Shown here: positions 19,134 to 28,767 of the stretch, in pieces
Position numbering within the stretch: the stretch's first letter is position 1
Layout of the letters: every line of letters begins with the position of its first letter
The notes under the pieces: generated by a model
Seen by the model: only the letters and a program-made list of their open reading frames with translations
Databases searched by the model: none
Told to the model about the DNA's origin: nothing
Made by a program: the position numbers and the translations under genes
NCBI GenBank assembly: GCA_017440045.1
Contig: JAFSIA010000047.1
Location: 1 to 64,000, forward strand
DNA: 64,000 bases
Source: Lachnospiraceae bacterium
GTDB taxonomy: Bacteria > Bacillota > Clostridia > Lachnospirales > Lachnospiraceae
Direction of reading: 5' to 3'

Positions 19134-20011
19134 TGACAGGAAAGATTGTAAAAGGTATTGCTGGTGAATATTTTGTTCATGTAAATGAAGCAGGGATATA
19201 TCGCTGTAAGGCTAAAGGCGTTTTTAGACATAAAAATCTAAAGCCTTTAGTTGGCGATAATGTAGTAATAGAAGAGCTTTCAGCAGAAGATATGACAGGT
19301 AATATTGTTGATATTTGCAGTAGGAAGAATCAGCTTATAAGACCTGCAGTTGCTAATATTGACCAGACACTTGTTGTATTTGCAGCAAAAAGTCCTATGC
19401 CAAATAGAAATCTTCTTGATAGATTTCTTGTGATGATGGAGTCGCAAGGAATGGAGAGTATTTTATGTTTCAATAAGATGGATTTGGCAAATGATGATGA
19501 AATATATGAACTTAAGAGCACATATGAAAAAGCAGGATATAGGGTTTTGCTCATAAGTGTAAAGGATGGGAATGGTATTGATGATGTTTTGAAACTTTTG
19601 AAAGGAAAGACAACATCCTTAGCAGGTCCGTCGGGAGTTGGAAAGTCATCATTACTTAATTATCTTGTTCCTACTGCTGTTATGGAAACAGGTGATATCA
19701 GTAGGAAAATAGAAAGAGGAAAGCATACAACAAGACATTCAGAGATATTTAGTCTCGGCGGAGACACGTATCTTTTGGATACCCCTGGTTTCAGCTCTAT
19801 ATACACATGTGAATGTGAAAAAGAGGAGCTTAGACAGTTCTTTCCGGAGATTTATCAGCTGGAGGGCCAATGTAGATTTAATGGTTGCGTTCATGTGAAT
19901 GAGCCAGATTGTGCGGTTAAGGATGCTGTTGCAAAAGGTTGTATTGGTCAGTCAAGATATGACAATTACGTTGCATTTTTTGGAGAGATAAAAGATAGGA
20001 AGAAATACTAA
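19133..20011 (+). CDS. rsgA: Ribosome small-subunit-dependent GTPase RsgA
   Basis: RsgA is a circularly permuted GTPase that checks late 30S subunit assembly. The 292-residue product has an N-terminal OB fold, the permuted order NKMD (G4, near residue 120), GPSGVGKSS (G1, near 165) and DTPGFS (G3), and a C-terminal zinc finger with cysteines and histidine in CRFNGCVHVNEPDC. The start is GTG 19133, which overlaps the prkC stop, indicating coupling. In Firmicutes RsgA is a known PrkC substrate, so the adjacency is meaningful. Confidence 0.96.
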   Translation: MTGKIVKGIAGEYFVHVNEAGIYRCKAKGVFRHKNLKPLVGDNVVIEELSAEDMTGNIVDICSRKNQLIRPAVANIDQTLVVFAAKSPMPNRNLLDRFLVMMESQGMESILCFNKMDLANDDEIYELKSTYEKAGYRVLLISVKDGNGIDDVLKLLKGKTTSLAGPSGVGKSSLLNYLVPTAVMETGDISRKIERGKHTTRHSEIFSLGGDTYLLDTPGFSSIYTCECEKEELRQFFPEIYQLEGQCRFNGCVHVNEPDCAVKDAVAKGCIGQSRYDNYVAFFGEIKDRKKY

Positions 20012-20032
20012 TTAAGATGGGATGTGGATGAA

Positions 20033-20698
20033 ATGATTAAGTTATCACCTTCTATATTGGCAGCTGATTTTGCGGCATTAGGAGAAGACATCAAAATAGT
20101 AGATAATGCAGGAGCACAGTATATTCATATAGATGTTATGGATGGTCTTTTTGTACCAAGTCTTTCTATGGGTTTACCAGTGATTCAGAGTATAAGAAAG
20201 GTTACAGATAAGGTATTTGATGTTCATCTTATGATTAATGAGCCTATTAGATATCTTGTGGATTTCAAGGATGCAGGTGCAGATATTATAACAGTTCACG
20301 CAGAAGCATGTGAAGATTTAGAGGCTACAATTGATAGAATTAAAGAATTAGGTCTTAAGGCTGGTGTTTCAATTAATCCTAGGACAAAGCTTAAGGTTAT
20401 TGAGAATATTCTTCACAAGGTTGATATGGTTCTTCTTATGACTGTTATACCTGGATTTGGTGGTCAAAAATATATGGACAGCGTTACACCAAAGATTAAA
20501 GAATTGAGAAAAATACTTAATGATAGAAATTTAGATACAGACATTGAAGTTGATGGTGGAATTTCAGCAGCAAACGTTAGAACCGTTTTAGACGCAGGAG
20601 CCAATGTTATTGTAGCAGGTTCAGCTATATACAAGGGCGATGCTGCTGCAAATGTTAAAGACTTTTTGGAAGTCTTTAAGGAATATGAAGGTGTTTAA
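20033..20698 (+). CDS. rpe: Ribulose-phosphate 3-epimerase
   Basis: Rpe interconverts ribulose 5-phosphate and xylulose 5-phosphate in the pentose phosphate pathway. The 221-residue TIM-barrel product has the family motifs SPSILAADF at the start, HIDVMDG near residue 33, DVHLMI near 65 and the EVDGGI segment near 170. ATG 20033 fits the ribosome site better than the in-frame GTG at 20024. thiN begins three bases after the stop. Confidence 0.96.
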   Translation: MIKLSPSILAADFAALGEDIKIVDNAGAQYIHIDVMDGLFVPSLSMGLPVIQSIRKVTDKVFDVHLMINEPIRYLVDFKDAGADIITVHAEACEDLEATIDRIKELGLKAGVSINPRTKLKVIENILHKVDMVLLMTVIPGFGGQKYMDSVTPKIKELRKILNDRNLDTDIEVDGGISAANVRTVLDAGANVIVAGSAIYKGDAAANVKDFLEVFKEYEGV

Positions 20699-20700
20699 TT

Positions 20701-21357
20701 ATGAAAGTATTATTGATTTCTGGCGGTTACATAAACACAAAGTGGGCAGTATCCTTTTTGAAATTAAATAATTATGACAAAATAATAGCAGTAGATGGGG
20801 GACTGTCTGCTGCTAATTTATTAGGCATACATCCGGATATAGTAGTGGGAGATTTGGATACTGTATCAGAGGATGTAATATCTTCATATGAAAATAATAA
20901 TGCAGGGCAGGTTATAAGACTAAATCCTGTTAAGGATGATACTGATACTCAATATGCAATGATGTACGCGATTAATATGGGAGCCAAAGAGATTCACATT
21001 ATCGGAGGAACTGGTAATAGATTCGACCATATGCTTGCAAATGTTTATCTCTTGAAATTAGCTTACGAAAAGGGCGTAAGGGCGTATCTTTTTGATGAGA
21101 TGAATAAAATATACATTATTAGCGGACATACAAAGCTTAAAAAGGATAAGATATATAATAAATATATTTCCTTTATTCAGCTGGAAGGACCGGCGCTTAA
21201 TGTGACACTAGAGGGTTTTAAGTATCAGGTTTCAAATTTTGATTTTGACACTAGTAAGCAGTATCGTCTGGCAGTTTCAAATGAATACGAGGGAGAGGAA
21301 GCAAGCGTCACTATTGGAAAAGGAATGCTTGTGGCAATAGAGGTTTGTGAAAAATAG
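20701..21357 (+). CDS. thiN: Thiamine diphosphokinase
   Basis: Makes thiamine diphosphate from thiamine and ATP. The 218-residue product has the family motifs AVDGGLSAA near residue 30, the metal/ATP-binding VVGDLDTV near 50, KDDTDTQYA near 80 and GGTGNRFDH near 103. It closes the conserved priA-to-thiN run, as yloS does in Bacillus subtilis. No riboswitch is seen, which fits a salvage kinase rather than a biosynthetic gene. Confidence 0.94.
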   Translation: MKVLLISGGYINTKWAVSFLKLNNYDKIIAVDGGLSAANLLGIHPDIVVGDLDTVSEDVISSYENNNAGQVIRLNPVKDDTDTQYAMMYAINMGAKEIHIIGGTGNRFDHMLANVYLLKLAYEKGVRAYLFDEMNKIYIISGHTKLKKDKIYNKYISFIQLEGPALNVTLEGFKYQVSNFDFDTSKQYRLAVSNEYEGEEASVTIGKGMLVAIEVCEK

Positions 21358-21358
21358 A

Positions 21359-22477
21359 ATGAGAGAAATACTAAAGCTTAAAAGAAAATGGCTATTGTTA
21401 TGCATACCAATAGCTATTATAAGTATTATTTTATGTAAGAATTTTCCGTTTATTGCAGAGTATGTATACGGAAGGGTCATTTTTAGAATATTGTCCATAA
21501 TTATAGGTTTATTTACAAGGTGGATTCCAATATCTATAGCAGAAATAGTTATATATTGTATACCACTTTTACTTATTACTATAATTTTTCTTTTTATTAG
21601 AAAAATAGTAAAAAACAAGGGTCGACGAGGTTATTTGACGGCCAAGGGCTTATTAAATATAGGATGCTTCTTAAGTGTAGCATTAATACTATTTGTGTTA
21701 CTTTGTGGAACAAATTATTATAGATATAGCTTTGAAGAGTATCTTGAATTTGAAGTGACTGAGTATGACAAGGAAGATTTATATAATCTTTGTGTTTATT
21801 TGGCGGAAAATGTTAATAAGGCAAGAGAAAATATTACAAATGAATATGATGATGGAACAATGAGGCTTTCTTACGAGTCAACAAGAGCTTTTTTAAATAA
21901 AGCTGAGGAGCTTATGAGTGAGTTTTCACGTGAGTACGATTCGTTGGAATGGAGTACTGGCGCAGCTAAGCCAGTGCTGGCATCAAGATACATGTCATAT
22001 ACAAAGATTGTTGGGATATATATTCCATTTACCATGGAAGCCAATGTAAATGTAGATACAGTTGATTATAATCAGCCGTCGGATGCAATGCATGAGCTGG
22101 CTCATCTTAGAGGGGTTATGCGTGAGGATGAGGCCAATTATATATCTTATTTAGCATGTGTTACATCAGGTGAACCTGATTTTGTATATAGTGGTTATAT
22201 GATGGCATACATATATGCATCTAATAAGCTGTATGATGAAGATTATGAGCTTTTTGCAGAGGTGAGAAGCAGCTTGTCTGAGGCGGTGGATGCAGATTTA
22301 AAGGCAAATAGTTTGTATTGGGATCAATTTGAGACACCAGTTGGAGAAACTATATCAAATGTATCAAATCAGGTAAATGATGCGTATTTAAATGTCAATG
22401 GTCAGGTTGACGGAACAAAGAGCTATGGTATGGTTGTGGATCTTTTAATTGCGGAATACAAAAGTAGGTTTGAATAA
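21359..22477 (+). CDS. DUF3810-family membrane protein with HExxH motif
   Basis: A 372-residue protein with three hydrophobic segments in the first 125 residues and a soluble remainder. The soluble part contains HELAH followed by RGVMREDEANY near residue 243, a gluzincin-like zinc-protease signature that is characteristic of DUF3810. No substrate is known. The start is uncertain: ATG 21359 lies just after the thiN stop, but an in-frame GTG at 21347 lies closer to the GAGG site. The gene is followed by a SpoIID-family gene, so a role in cell-wall or spore remodelling is possible, though only by context. Confidence 0.8.
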   Translation: MREILKLKRKWLLLCIPIAIISIILCKNFPFIAEYVYGRVIFRILSIIIGLFTRWIPISIAEIVIYCIPLLLITIIFLFIRKIVKNKGRRGYLTAKGLLNIGCFLSVALILFVLLCGTNYYRYSFEEYLEFEVTEYDKEDLYNLCVYLAENVNKARENITNEYDDGTMRLSYESTRAFLNKAEELMSEFSREYDSLEWSTGAAKPVLASRYMSYTKIVGIYIPFTMEANVNVDTVDYNQPSDAMHELAHLRGVMREDEANYISYLACVTSGEPDFVYSGYMMAYIYASNKLYDEDYELFAEVRSSLSEAVDADLKANSLYWDQFETPVGETISNVSNQVNDAYLNVNGQVDGTKSYGMVVDLLIAEYKSRFE

Positions 22478-22521
22478 AACAGAAGATTAATATAGCTTTG
22501 TTTGTATAAAAAGGAGAAACT

Positions 22522-24081
22522 ATGGGAAAGGGTAATAGGACAATTAAATATATATGTATGATGATGTCTCTTGTTTTTGTATTGTCCTTTACAGGAACCG
22601 TAGGGGATATGGGTGTTGACAATATGGATTATGTCCACGCAGCGGACAAGGATACATCTATGATAAGAGTGGGCTTAGAGGGAATATATTACAATAAATC
22701 ATCCATAACAATTAGAAATTCAGCAGTTGTCTTTGGATACTCAATTAATAATTCATATTCTAAAGAGATGTCTCTTTCGGGTGGTGAGTTTACATTTAAG
22801 CCATATAAGTCAAGCATATCTGTTACAGGTTCATATAAGACTTATGATGAGGCAAAGACTATGGCAGACAGTATGGGGGTAGAAGCATATCCAATCTTGA
22901 AATATCATAATACATGGTCTGTGGCCACAGTTGGAAGTGGAAATGTTGATAGCTATGCTATTATGGTTACATCTGATAATGGTCATGGATTTTTATATAC
23001 AGCTGATGAGAGAGGCGCTTATCCACAGATTATGGCAGGAAGTGGTAACTCAGAGGGTGTTTATGTGGTAGATTTAGGAGAGCGTCAGTATAGAGGTCGC
23101 ATAGAGATTGGCAGATATAGTGGAAGTTCCTCGCTAAAAGTTGTTAATATAGTTGAACTGGAAGAATATCTCTATGGAGTTGTGCCTTGTGAGATGGTGT
23201 ATGCATGGCATAAGGAGGCGTTAAAGGCTCAAGCAGTTTGTGCAAGAAGCTATGCATATACAATAGGTTTTAGCACGGCTACTAATATAACCAGACCTTA
23301 TAGTATGTGCGATACAACTTCAAGTCAGGTGTATAAGGGGTATGGTGCTGAGCGTAAGTCTACAAATGAAGCTGTAGATGAAACAAAGGGACAGATAATT
23401 TATTATAATGATAAGCCTGTCAGAGCATATTATTCCTCGACAAGTGGGGGAAGTACAGAGAATGTTGAAGATGTATGGGGAACACCAAACGGATATCTTA
23501 GACAGGTTTCTGATATTTATGAATTGGAGCCGGAGCTCGATCCGTGGGTTATTACACTAAATACATCCGAGATAGAAAAGCTTATGAAAGAGGACGGTAT
23601 AGCTGTTGGCAATATTACAGATATCAGGCCGTTTGTAATGACTGCTTCAGGACGAGTTTATTCAGTTGAAGTTGTAGGTGATTCAAGTCAGGTGATAACA
23701 GGCAGTAGACTTAGGAAGATTTTCAGTCTTTACAGCACCAAATATAAAGTGATAAAATATGGTGACAACCCAGATTATGTGTCTACATTGTCAGCAAATG
23801 GAACATATGCAGTAGAAATAAGTGAGAGCTACATTGCTTCGGGAAATTACTTAGTTAGTAAGGCTTCAAGTGATATAGAGCAGTTTGTTGTTATGACAAA
23901 GGATAATCTTATTAATTATCCGGCAAAGGCGCCTGATAACCCGGATACATATTATATTGCTGGTATGGGGTATGGTCACGGCATCGGTCTAAGCCAGTCT
24001 GGAGCCAAGGGTATGGCGGAAGCAGGCTTTACCTATGATGAAATTTTAAAGCATTATTTTACAGGAATAGAGGTTCGCTAA
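22522..24081 (+). CDS. SpoIID/LytB domain protein
   Basis: A 519-residue exported or membrane-anchored protein with an N-terminal hydrophobic segment (about residues 10-28), a central low-homology region and a C-terminal SpoIID/LytB domain from about residue 195. That domain has the conserved [19 protein letters not shown] segment, with the catalytic glutamate, and the closing [13 protein letters not shown] motif near 478. SpoIID is a lytic transglycosylase acting on denuded glycan strands during engulfment. This longer form, outside the usual spoIID locus, may instead be a vegetative LytB-like paralogue; which it is cannot be settled here. queA begins one base after the stop. Confidence 0.9.
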   Translation: MGKGNRTIKYICMMMSLVFVLSFTGTVGDMGVDNMDYVHAADKDTSMIRVGLEGIYYNKSSITIRNSAVVFGYSINNSYSKEMSLSGGEFTFKPYKSSISVTGSYKTYDEAKTMADSMGVEAYPILKYHNTWSVATVGSGNVDSYAIMVTSDNGHGFLYTADERGAYPQIMAGSGNSEGVYVVDLGERQYRGRIEIGRYSGSSSLKVVNIVELEEYLYGVVPCEMVYAWHKEALKAQAVCARSYAYTIGFSTATNITRPYSMCDTTSSQVYKGYGAERKSTNEAVDETKGQIIYYNDKPVRAYYSSTSGGSTENVEDVWGTPNGYLRQVSDIYELEPELDPWVITLNTSEIEKLMKEDGIAVGNITDIRPFVMTASGRVYSVEVVGDSSQVITGSRLRKIFSLYSTKYKVIKYGDNPDYVSTLSANGTYAVEISESYIASGNYLVSKASSDIEQFVVMTKDNLINYPAKAPDNPDTYYIAGMGYGHGIGLSQSGAKGMAEAGFTYDEILKHYFTGIEVR

Positions 24082-24082
24082 A

Positions 24083-25108
24083 ATGCAACTACATGATTTT
24101 TATTATGATTTACCACAGGAACTTATAGCTCAGGATCCACTTGAGGATAGAACATCCAGCAGACTTATGCATATGGATAAAGTGACAGGTCAATTAGAGC
24201 ATAAGAGATTTAGTGATATTATTGATTATCTTAACGAAGGTGATTGCCTTGTTATAAATGATACAAAGGTTATACCTGCAAGACTTTTTGGTACAAGAGA
24301 AGGTCATGAAGGGAAAGTGGAAATTCTACTTTTAAAGAGAAAAGAAAATGACGTATGGGAAACATTAGTAAAGCCTGGAAAGAAATGTAAGCCCGGGACA
24401 AAGCTTGTTTTTGGTGATGGTTTGCTAAGGGCCGAGGTCTTAGAAGTGGTAGATGATGGAAATAGACTTGTAAAGTTCTATTATGATGGAATATTTGAGG
24501 AAATATTAGACAAGCTTGGACAAATGCCACTTCCACCATATATTACCCATGAACTAAAAGATAAGAATAGATACCAGACAGTATATGCAAAGCATGAAGG
24601 TTCAGCAGCAGCACCTACGGCGGGACTACATTTTACAAAGGAGCTTTTAAGTAGGATAGAAGCTAAGGGTATAGTTATAGCACATGTTACATTGCATGTT
24701 GGTCTGGGGACATTTAGACCAGTTAAGGTTGAAAATATTTTAGAGCACCATATGCACTCAGAGTTTTACATGATTGAAGAGTCTGAGGCAGCTAAAATAA
24801 ATAGGGCAAAGGAGCTTGGAAAGAGAGTTATCGCTGTTGGAACAACAAGCTGTAGAACTCTTGAGTCAGCAGCAACTGCTGATGGAAGAATTGAAGCAGC
24901 GTCAGGTTGGACGGATATTTTTATCTATCCTGGTTACAGCTTTAAGCTTATAGATGGACTTATAACAAATTTCCATCTACCTGAATCAACACTTCTTATG
25001 CTCGTGTCTGCTTTTGCAGGCAAGGAAAATATAATGGCAGCCTATGAGGAAGCAGTAAAAGAGAAATATAGATTTTTCTCATTTGGAGATGCCATGGCAT
25101 TATTATAA
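24083..25108 (+). CDS. queA: S-adenosylmethionine:tRNA ribosyltransferase-isomerase
   Basis: QueA transfers the ribosyl part of S-adenosylmethionine to preQ1 at tRNA position 34, making epoxyqueuosine. The 341-residue product starts with the family's [14 protein letters not shown] segment and carries [13 protein letters not shown] near residue 174 and the [15 protein letters not shown] segment ([12 protein letters not shown] region near 206) typical of QueA. The remaining queuosine genes are not in the window. Length is standard. The gene follows the SpoIID gene so closely that co-translation is likely. Confidence 0.96.
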   Translation: MQLHDFYYDLPQELIAQDPLEDRTSSRLMHMDKVTGQLEHKRFSDIIDYLNEGDCLVINDTKVIPARLFGTREGHEGKVEILLLKRKENDVWETLVKPGKKCKPGTKLVFGDGLLRAEVLEVVDDGNRLVKFYYDGIFEEILDKLGQMPLPPYITHELKDKNRYQTVYAKHEGSAAAPTAGLHFTKELLSRIEAKGIVIAHVTLHVGLGTFRPVKVENILEHHMHSEFYMIEESEAAKINRAKELGKRVIAVGTTSCRTLESAATADGRIEAASGWTDIFIYPGYSFKLIDGLITNFHLPESTLLMLVSAFAGKENIMAAYEEAVKEKYRFFSFGDAMALL

Positions 25109-25126
25109 CAAACGGAGGTATTTGAA

Positions 25127-25480
25127 ATGGACGAAAAGAGAAAGTCACCTAGAATGGAAATGGACGCTGTGCTTAAGCTTAATATGCTTGAGACAAAGAA
25201 GGATACATCAGGTCTTACAAAGGAAGAATTTACTGTAAATGTACTTAATGTATCTACAGGAGGAATTGCATTTAAATCAAAGGAAGAGCTTAAGCTGAAC
25301 ACATATTATGATCTTCATCTTGTACTTTGGACAAAGTCTGCTTTTGATTCAGTTATTGAAGTTGTTCGTATGGAAAATATGGGTGGAGATGAGATAATGT
25401 ACGGTTGCCGTTTTATTGGAATGAGACCATCACAGGAAATGGAAATTCAGATTTATCAAGTATTACAGGGTATACAGTAG
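25127..25480 (+). CDS. Single-domain PilZ protein (cyclic-di-GMP effector)
   Basis: A 117-residue cytosolic protein that is essentially one PilZ domain. The arginine motif is R5-KSP-R9 and the second motif NVSTGG lies near residues 43-48, both needed for cyclic-di-GMP binding. No other domain is fused, so it would act by binding a partner protein. Candidates nearby are not obvious; the pilus-like cluster at 32635-37816 is one possibility, but that is conjecture. It lies in the same run as queA and aroA with gaps of 10-18 bases. Confidence 0.88.
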   Translation: MDEKRKSPRMEMDAVLKLNMLETKKDTSGLTKEEFTVNVLNVSTGGIAFKSKEELKLNTYYDLHLVLWTKSAFDSVIEVVRMENMGGDEIMYGCRFIGMRPSQEMEIQIYQVLQGIQ

Positions 25481-25490
25481 GGAATTTAAA

Positions 25491-26798
25491 ATGGATAGAT
25501 ATGACACAAAGCCTTTGAAGTGTAAGGATATCAGGGTTACAGTTCCAGGTTCAAAAAGTATAACAAACAGAGCATTGTTGTTGGCGTCTTTATCACAGGG
25601 AAAGTGCCTTTTGAAAGGAACACTTTTTAGTGACGATTCAAGATATTTCTTAAGCTCACTTAAGGAGCTTGGATTCGAAATTAGTGAAGATGAAGAAAAA
25701 AAGCAGGTAACAGTTGTAGGGAATGGTGGTAATATACCAAAAGCTACAGGCTCTATATATGTTGGAAGTGCTGGAACAGCAGCGAGATTTCTTACTGCTA
25801 TGCTTGGTTTATCGTCAGGCCAGTATACAATTAATGCTTCAGAACAGATGAAGAAACGACCAATGAAGCCTCTTTTTGATGTGTTGACTGAATTAGGTAG
25901 TGAAATTAAATTTCTTGAGGAAGAAAATTCACTGCCAATAGAGATAAAGGGGTGCTTTTATGGAAAAGAGTCTGGGGATGCTAAATATCCATTGAAGGTT
26001 AAACTTGATATTTCAAAGAGCACACAGTTTTTGAGTGCACTTCTTATGGCTGGATGTATGTGCAAGGGTGGCCTTGATATTGAGATAACAAGTGAGAAAA
26101 AAGAAGGTTCGTATATTGATATTACAAAGAACATGGTAAAAGAGTTCGGCGGAAATGTATTATTTGATGGTATGAGCTATTATGTAGAACCTAAGATATA
26201 TAATTTGTCTCAATATCAGATAGAACCTGATGTTTCAGCAGCTTGTTATTTCTATGGTATGGCAGCAATATACGGCTGTAAGGCCATTGTTTACAATGTT
26301 CATTTTAATTCAACTCAGGGAGACATAAGATTTGTTGAAACTCTTGAGAAAATGGGATGTGTTGTAAATGATACTATAGACGGAATTGTAGTTGAGGGAC
26401 CGGATAAAGATAAAGGACAATGTCTAAAGGCTATTGCCAACCTGGATATGAATAACTTTTCAGACCAGGCATTAACATTGGCTAATGTTGCCATATGGGC
26501 AGATGGTCCAACAACAATAAGTAATATTGGACATATTAGAGGTCAGGAGTGCGACCGATTAAGTGCTATAGCCACTAATCTTTCTGCTATGGGTATAAAA
26601 GCAAAAGAGGGAGAGGACAGCATAACCATATATCCCGGAAGCATTAGCCATGCAGATATAAACACATATGAGGACCATAGAGTGGCAATGGCATTTGCGA
26701 TGGCAGGATTAGGTGAAACTTCTCTCACAATATGTAATCCATTGTGCTGTAGAAAGACATTTGAAAACTATTTTGATATATTAGATACATTGTGTTAG
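25491..26798 (+). CDS. aroA: 3-phosphoshikimate 1-carboxyvinyltransferase (EPSP synthase)
   Basis: AroA joins shikimate 3-phosphate and phosphoenolpyruvate in the shikimate pathway. The 435-residue product has the substrate-binding GSKSITNRALLLA segment near residue 18, GSAGTAARFLTAML near 92, RPMKPL near 123 and the C-terminal RGQECDRL and EDHRVAMA segments. The gene ends facing tyrA, the next committed enzyme on the tyrosine branch, across a shared terminator; the two are not co-transcribed. Confidence 0.96.
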   Translation: MDRYDTKPLKCKDIRVTVPGSKSITNRALLLASLSQGKCLLKGTLFSDDSRYFLSSLKELGFEISEDEEKKQVTVVGNGGNIPKATGSIYVGSAGTAARFLTAMLGLSSGQYTINASEQMKKRPMKPLFDVLTELGSEIKFLEEENSLPIEIKGCFYGKESGDAKYPLKVKLDISKSTQFLSALLMAGCMCKGGLDIEITSEKKEGSYIDITKNMVKEFGGNVLFDGMSYYVEPKIYNLSQYQIEPDVSAACYFYGMAAIYGCKAIVYNVHFNSTQGDIRFVETLEKMGCVVNDTIDGIVVEGPDKDKGQCLKAIANLDMNNFSDQALTLANVAIWADGPTTISNIGHIRGQECDRLSAIATNLSAMGIKAKEGEDSITIYPGSISHADINTYEDHRVAMAFAMAGLGETSLTICNPLCCRKTFENYFDILDTLC

Positions 26799-26805
26799 AT
26801 TAAAG

Positions 26806-26838
26806 AAAAGGGGATGCAAATGAATTGCAGCCCCTTTT
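26806..26838. terminator. Bidirectional terminator between aroA and tyrA
   Basis: AAAAGGGG at 26806-26813 pairs with CCCCTTTT at 26831-26838, and TGCAA with TTGCA inside. The A and T flanks make it work for both convergent genes. Confidence 0.85.
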
Positions 26839-26853
26839 GATATAGATGTTCTA

Positions 26854-27969
26854 TTATCTTTGATATATTTTGTAGTGGTGTGCCTCTAAGACCTTTGCAG
26901 CTTCTGTTAAAGAAGACTCGTCTTTAAAGTCAATAGCCAATACACCGGCATCAAGTTCTCTATTGTTTACAATTCGGATATTCTTAATACTAAGACCTTT
27001 GCTTGAAAGTAAGCTTACAACGCAGGCAAGTGTACCGATTTCATCCACAATATCAACATATATTGTATACATCTTAACCATTGAATTACGACTACTGTCA
27101 GTAAATTGGTCTCTGTATTCGCGGCTTTGACGGAAGCGTTCATTTATGAAAGACCCATTTTTATCTAACAGATTGGACTTGACTTGGCCAAGCATATTAA
27201 TATAGTCATCAAGTAAAGAGATTATATTATCTGTATTTGTCATAAATATTTGCTCCCACATCTCAGGTGAAGAAGAAGCAATACGAGTTATATCTTTAAA
27301 ACCACCGGCAGCGATGAGCTTCATAATACCATTATCAGAGTCAGATGCCTTTACAAGATTTACCAGTTCAACAGCTATAATGTGAGGCAGGTGGCTAATG
27401 CCTGCTACAGCATAGTCATGCTGGTCATAATCAAGAATAATTGGTATTGCACCAATTGCTTCAGCTATAGCCTTGTACTCAAGAAGTTTATTCTCTTCGG
27501 TTTTTAAAGTAGGTGTAATAACATAAAATGCATTTTCAACAAGTCGGTCAGTGGAACTTTCGTAGCCTGTTTTCTCTGAGCCGGCCATTGGGTGCCCGCC
27601 GATGAAATTTGCTTCTAAATCAAGTTCAATAACAGCCTTATGTATACCAGCTTTAACGCTTCCAACATCTGTGATTATGCAGGTTGGCTTTATGATTGTC
27701 TTTAAGATTTTTAAATATTCAAGATTGTACTCAACAGGAGTACAAAGAAAGATATAGTCACAGTCCTTAAATGTTTCATCAACCTTATCTGTAACTACGT
27801 TTGCAACGCCATCATTTAACGCCATAGTTCGAGCTGATTCGCTGCGATTGTATGCGATAATATAGCAGTCACTATAAACACGTCTCAGAGCTTTGGCAAT
27901 GGAAGCACCTATTAGTCCAAGACCTATAAAACCATATTTCATATGTGGATTAACATTTATATTATTCAT
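26854..27969 (-). CDS. tyrA: Prephenate dehydrogenase with C-terminal ACT domain
   Basis: TyrA oxidatively decarboxylates prephenate to 4-hydroxyphenylpyruvate for tyrosine synthesis. The 371-residue product has an N-terminal Rossmann fold with GLGLIGASIA, the family motif GGHPMAGSEKTG near residue 125 and a helical dimerisation half. An ACT domain over about the last 75 residues probably mediates tyrosine feedback. The start is ATG at 27967-27969, eight bases after AGGAG; an upstream in-frame ATG at 27996 would put the ribosome site inside the gene. It is the only minus-strand gene in a long plus-strand run. Confidence 0.94.
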   Translation of the reverse strand: MNNINVNPHMKYGFIGLGLIGASIAKALRRVYSDCYIIAYNRSESARTMALNDGVANVVTDKVDETFKDCDYIFLCTPVEYNLEYLKILKTIIKPTCIITDVGSVKAGIHKAVIELDLEANFIGGHPMAGSEKTGYESSTDRLVENAFYVITPTLKTEENKLLEYKAIAEAIGAIPIILDYDQHDYAVAGISHLPHIIAVELVNLVKASDSDNGIMKLIAAGGFKDITRIASSSPEMWEQIFMTNTDNIISLLDDYINMLGQVKSNLLDKNGSFINERFRQSREYRDQFTDSSRNSMVKMYTIYVDIVDEIGTLACVVSLLSSKGLSIKNIRIVNNRELDAGVLAIDFKDESSLTEAAKVLEAHHYKIYQR

Positions 27970-28122
27970 AATATCATCTCCTAAATTTTGAAACATAAAA
28001 ATTACATTTATAGTAGCATATTTTACACTTTAATGCATTAAAAATATAAAATTATTTAATTAATATTTACCTGGATTTAAACAAGGTGTATACTTGGTTT
28101 AATATAATAGCAGGAGAATGAT

Positions 28123-28767
28123 ATGAAAAATAAGAAAAAAATCCTGATAATATGTGCAGTTTTATTAATAATAATTGCTTCATTAATTTTAGTAAGGTTT
28201 TATAATGATAATGAACAACAAAACAATGCCAATATGTCTATAGGAAAGCTTATTACAGTTAATATATTTGGAACTGAAGGGGAAGGTTATGTAGACATTG
28301 AAATAGATGAAGAATATTTATCGTCACTAAACAAATCTGATGGGAATAGATTTGAAGCAGGTGATTTGAAGGTCACTATTTCAAAGCAGAATAATTTGAA
28401 AAATGGTGACAGCTTTACAGTAAATATATCTAATTCGAATGAATTGAAAGAAATGGGCATGAAGCTTGATATGTGGAGTTTGTCATTTACAGTGTCAGGG
28501 TTAAAAGAGGGAACGGATTTTGATGTTTTTAGTGATTTAAAAATATATATTGACGATGGGCAAATTGTGTTAGATAATAACCAATGTTCTAATTTTGTTA
28601 AGGACAATGTTGAATTTTTTATAAAAAACGGGACTCAGTCCTACAAAGTAGGGGATACTGTTATGGTAGGTGCATATATTGATATGAATGCAGCTACAGA
28701 TAATGGTTATAACATAAAAATGACAGAGAAAGAATATATATTATCAGAACAGGAGAATAACCAATGA
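28123..28767 (+). CDS. Membrane-anchored protein of unknown function, coupled to a mraY homologue
   Basis: A 214-residue protein with a Lys-rich start and one hydrophobic segment at about residues 7-24, then an acidic, mostly beta-predicted extracytoplasmic region. I do not recognise a family. The last codon overlaps the mraY-like start in an ATGA, so the two are translated together. By context it could assist lipid-linked precursor synthesis or wall assembly outside the membrane, but nothing in the sequence shows this directly. The ribosome site AGGAGAATGAT is clear. Confidence 0.7.
   Translation: MKNKKKILIICAVLLIIIASLILVRFYNDNEQQNNANMSIGKLITVNIFGTEGEGYVDIEIDEEYLSSLNKSDGNRFEAGDLKVTISKQNNLKNGDSFTVNISNSNELKEMGMKLDMWSLSFTVSGLKEGTDFDVFSDLKIYIDDGQIVLDNNQCSNFVKDNVEFFIKNGTQSYKVGDTVMVGAYIDMNAATDNGYNIKMTEKEYILSEQENNQ

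Noticed and set aside
22395..22638. Two overlapping minus-strand frames at the DUF3810/SpoIID junction.
   Set aside because: They lie opposite well-supported coding sequence and have no ribosome site or family resemblance.
28103..28108. A perfect TATAAT before the 214-residue gene.
   Set aside because: No -35 lies at a suitable distance, and the start point would fall on the ribosome site, leaving no leader.
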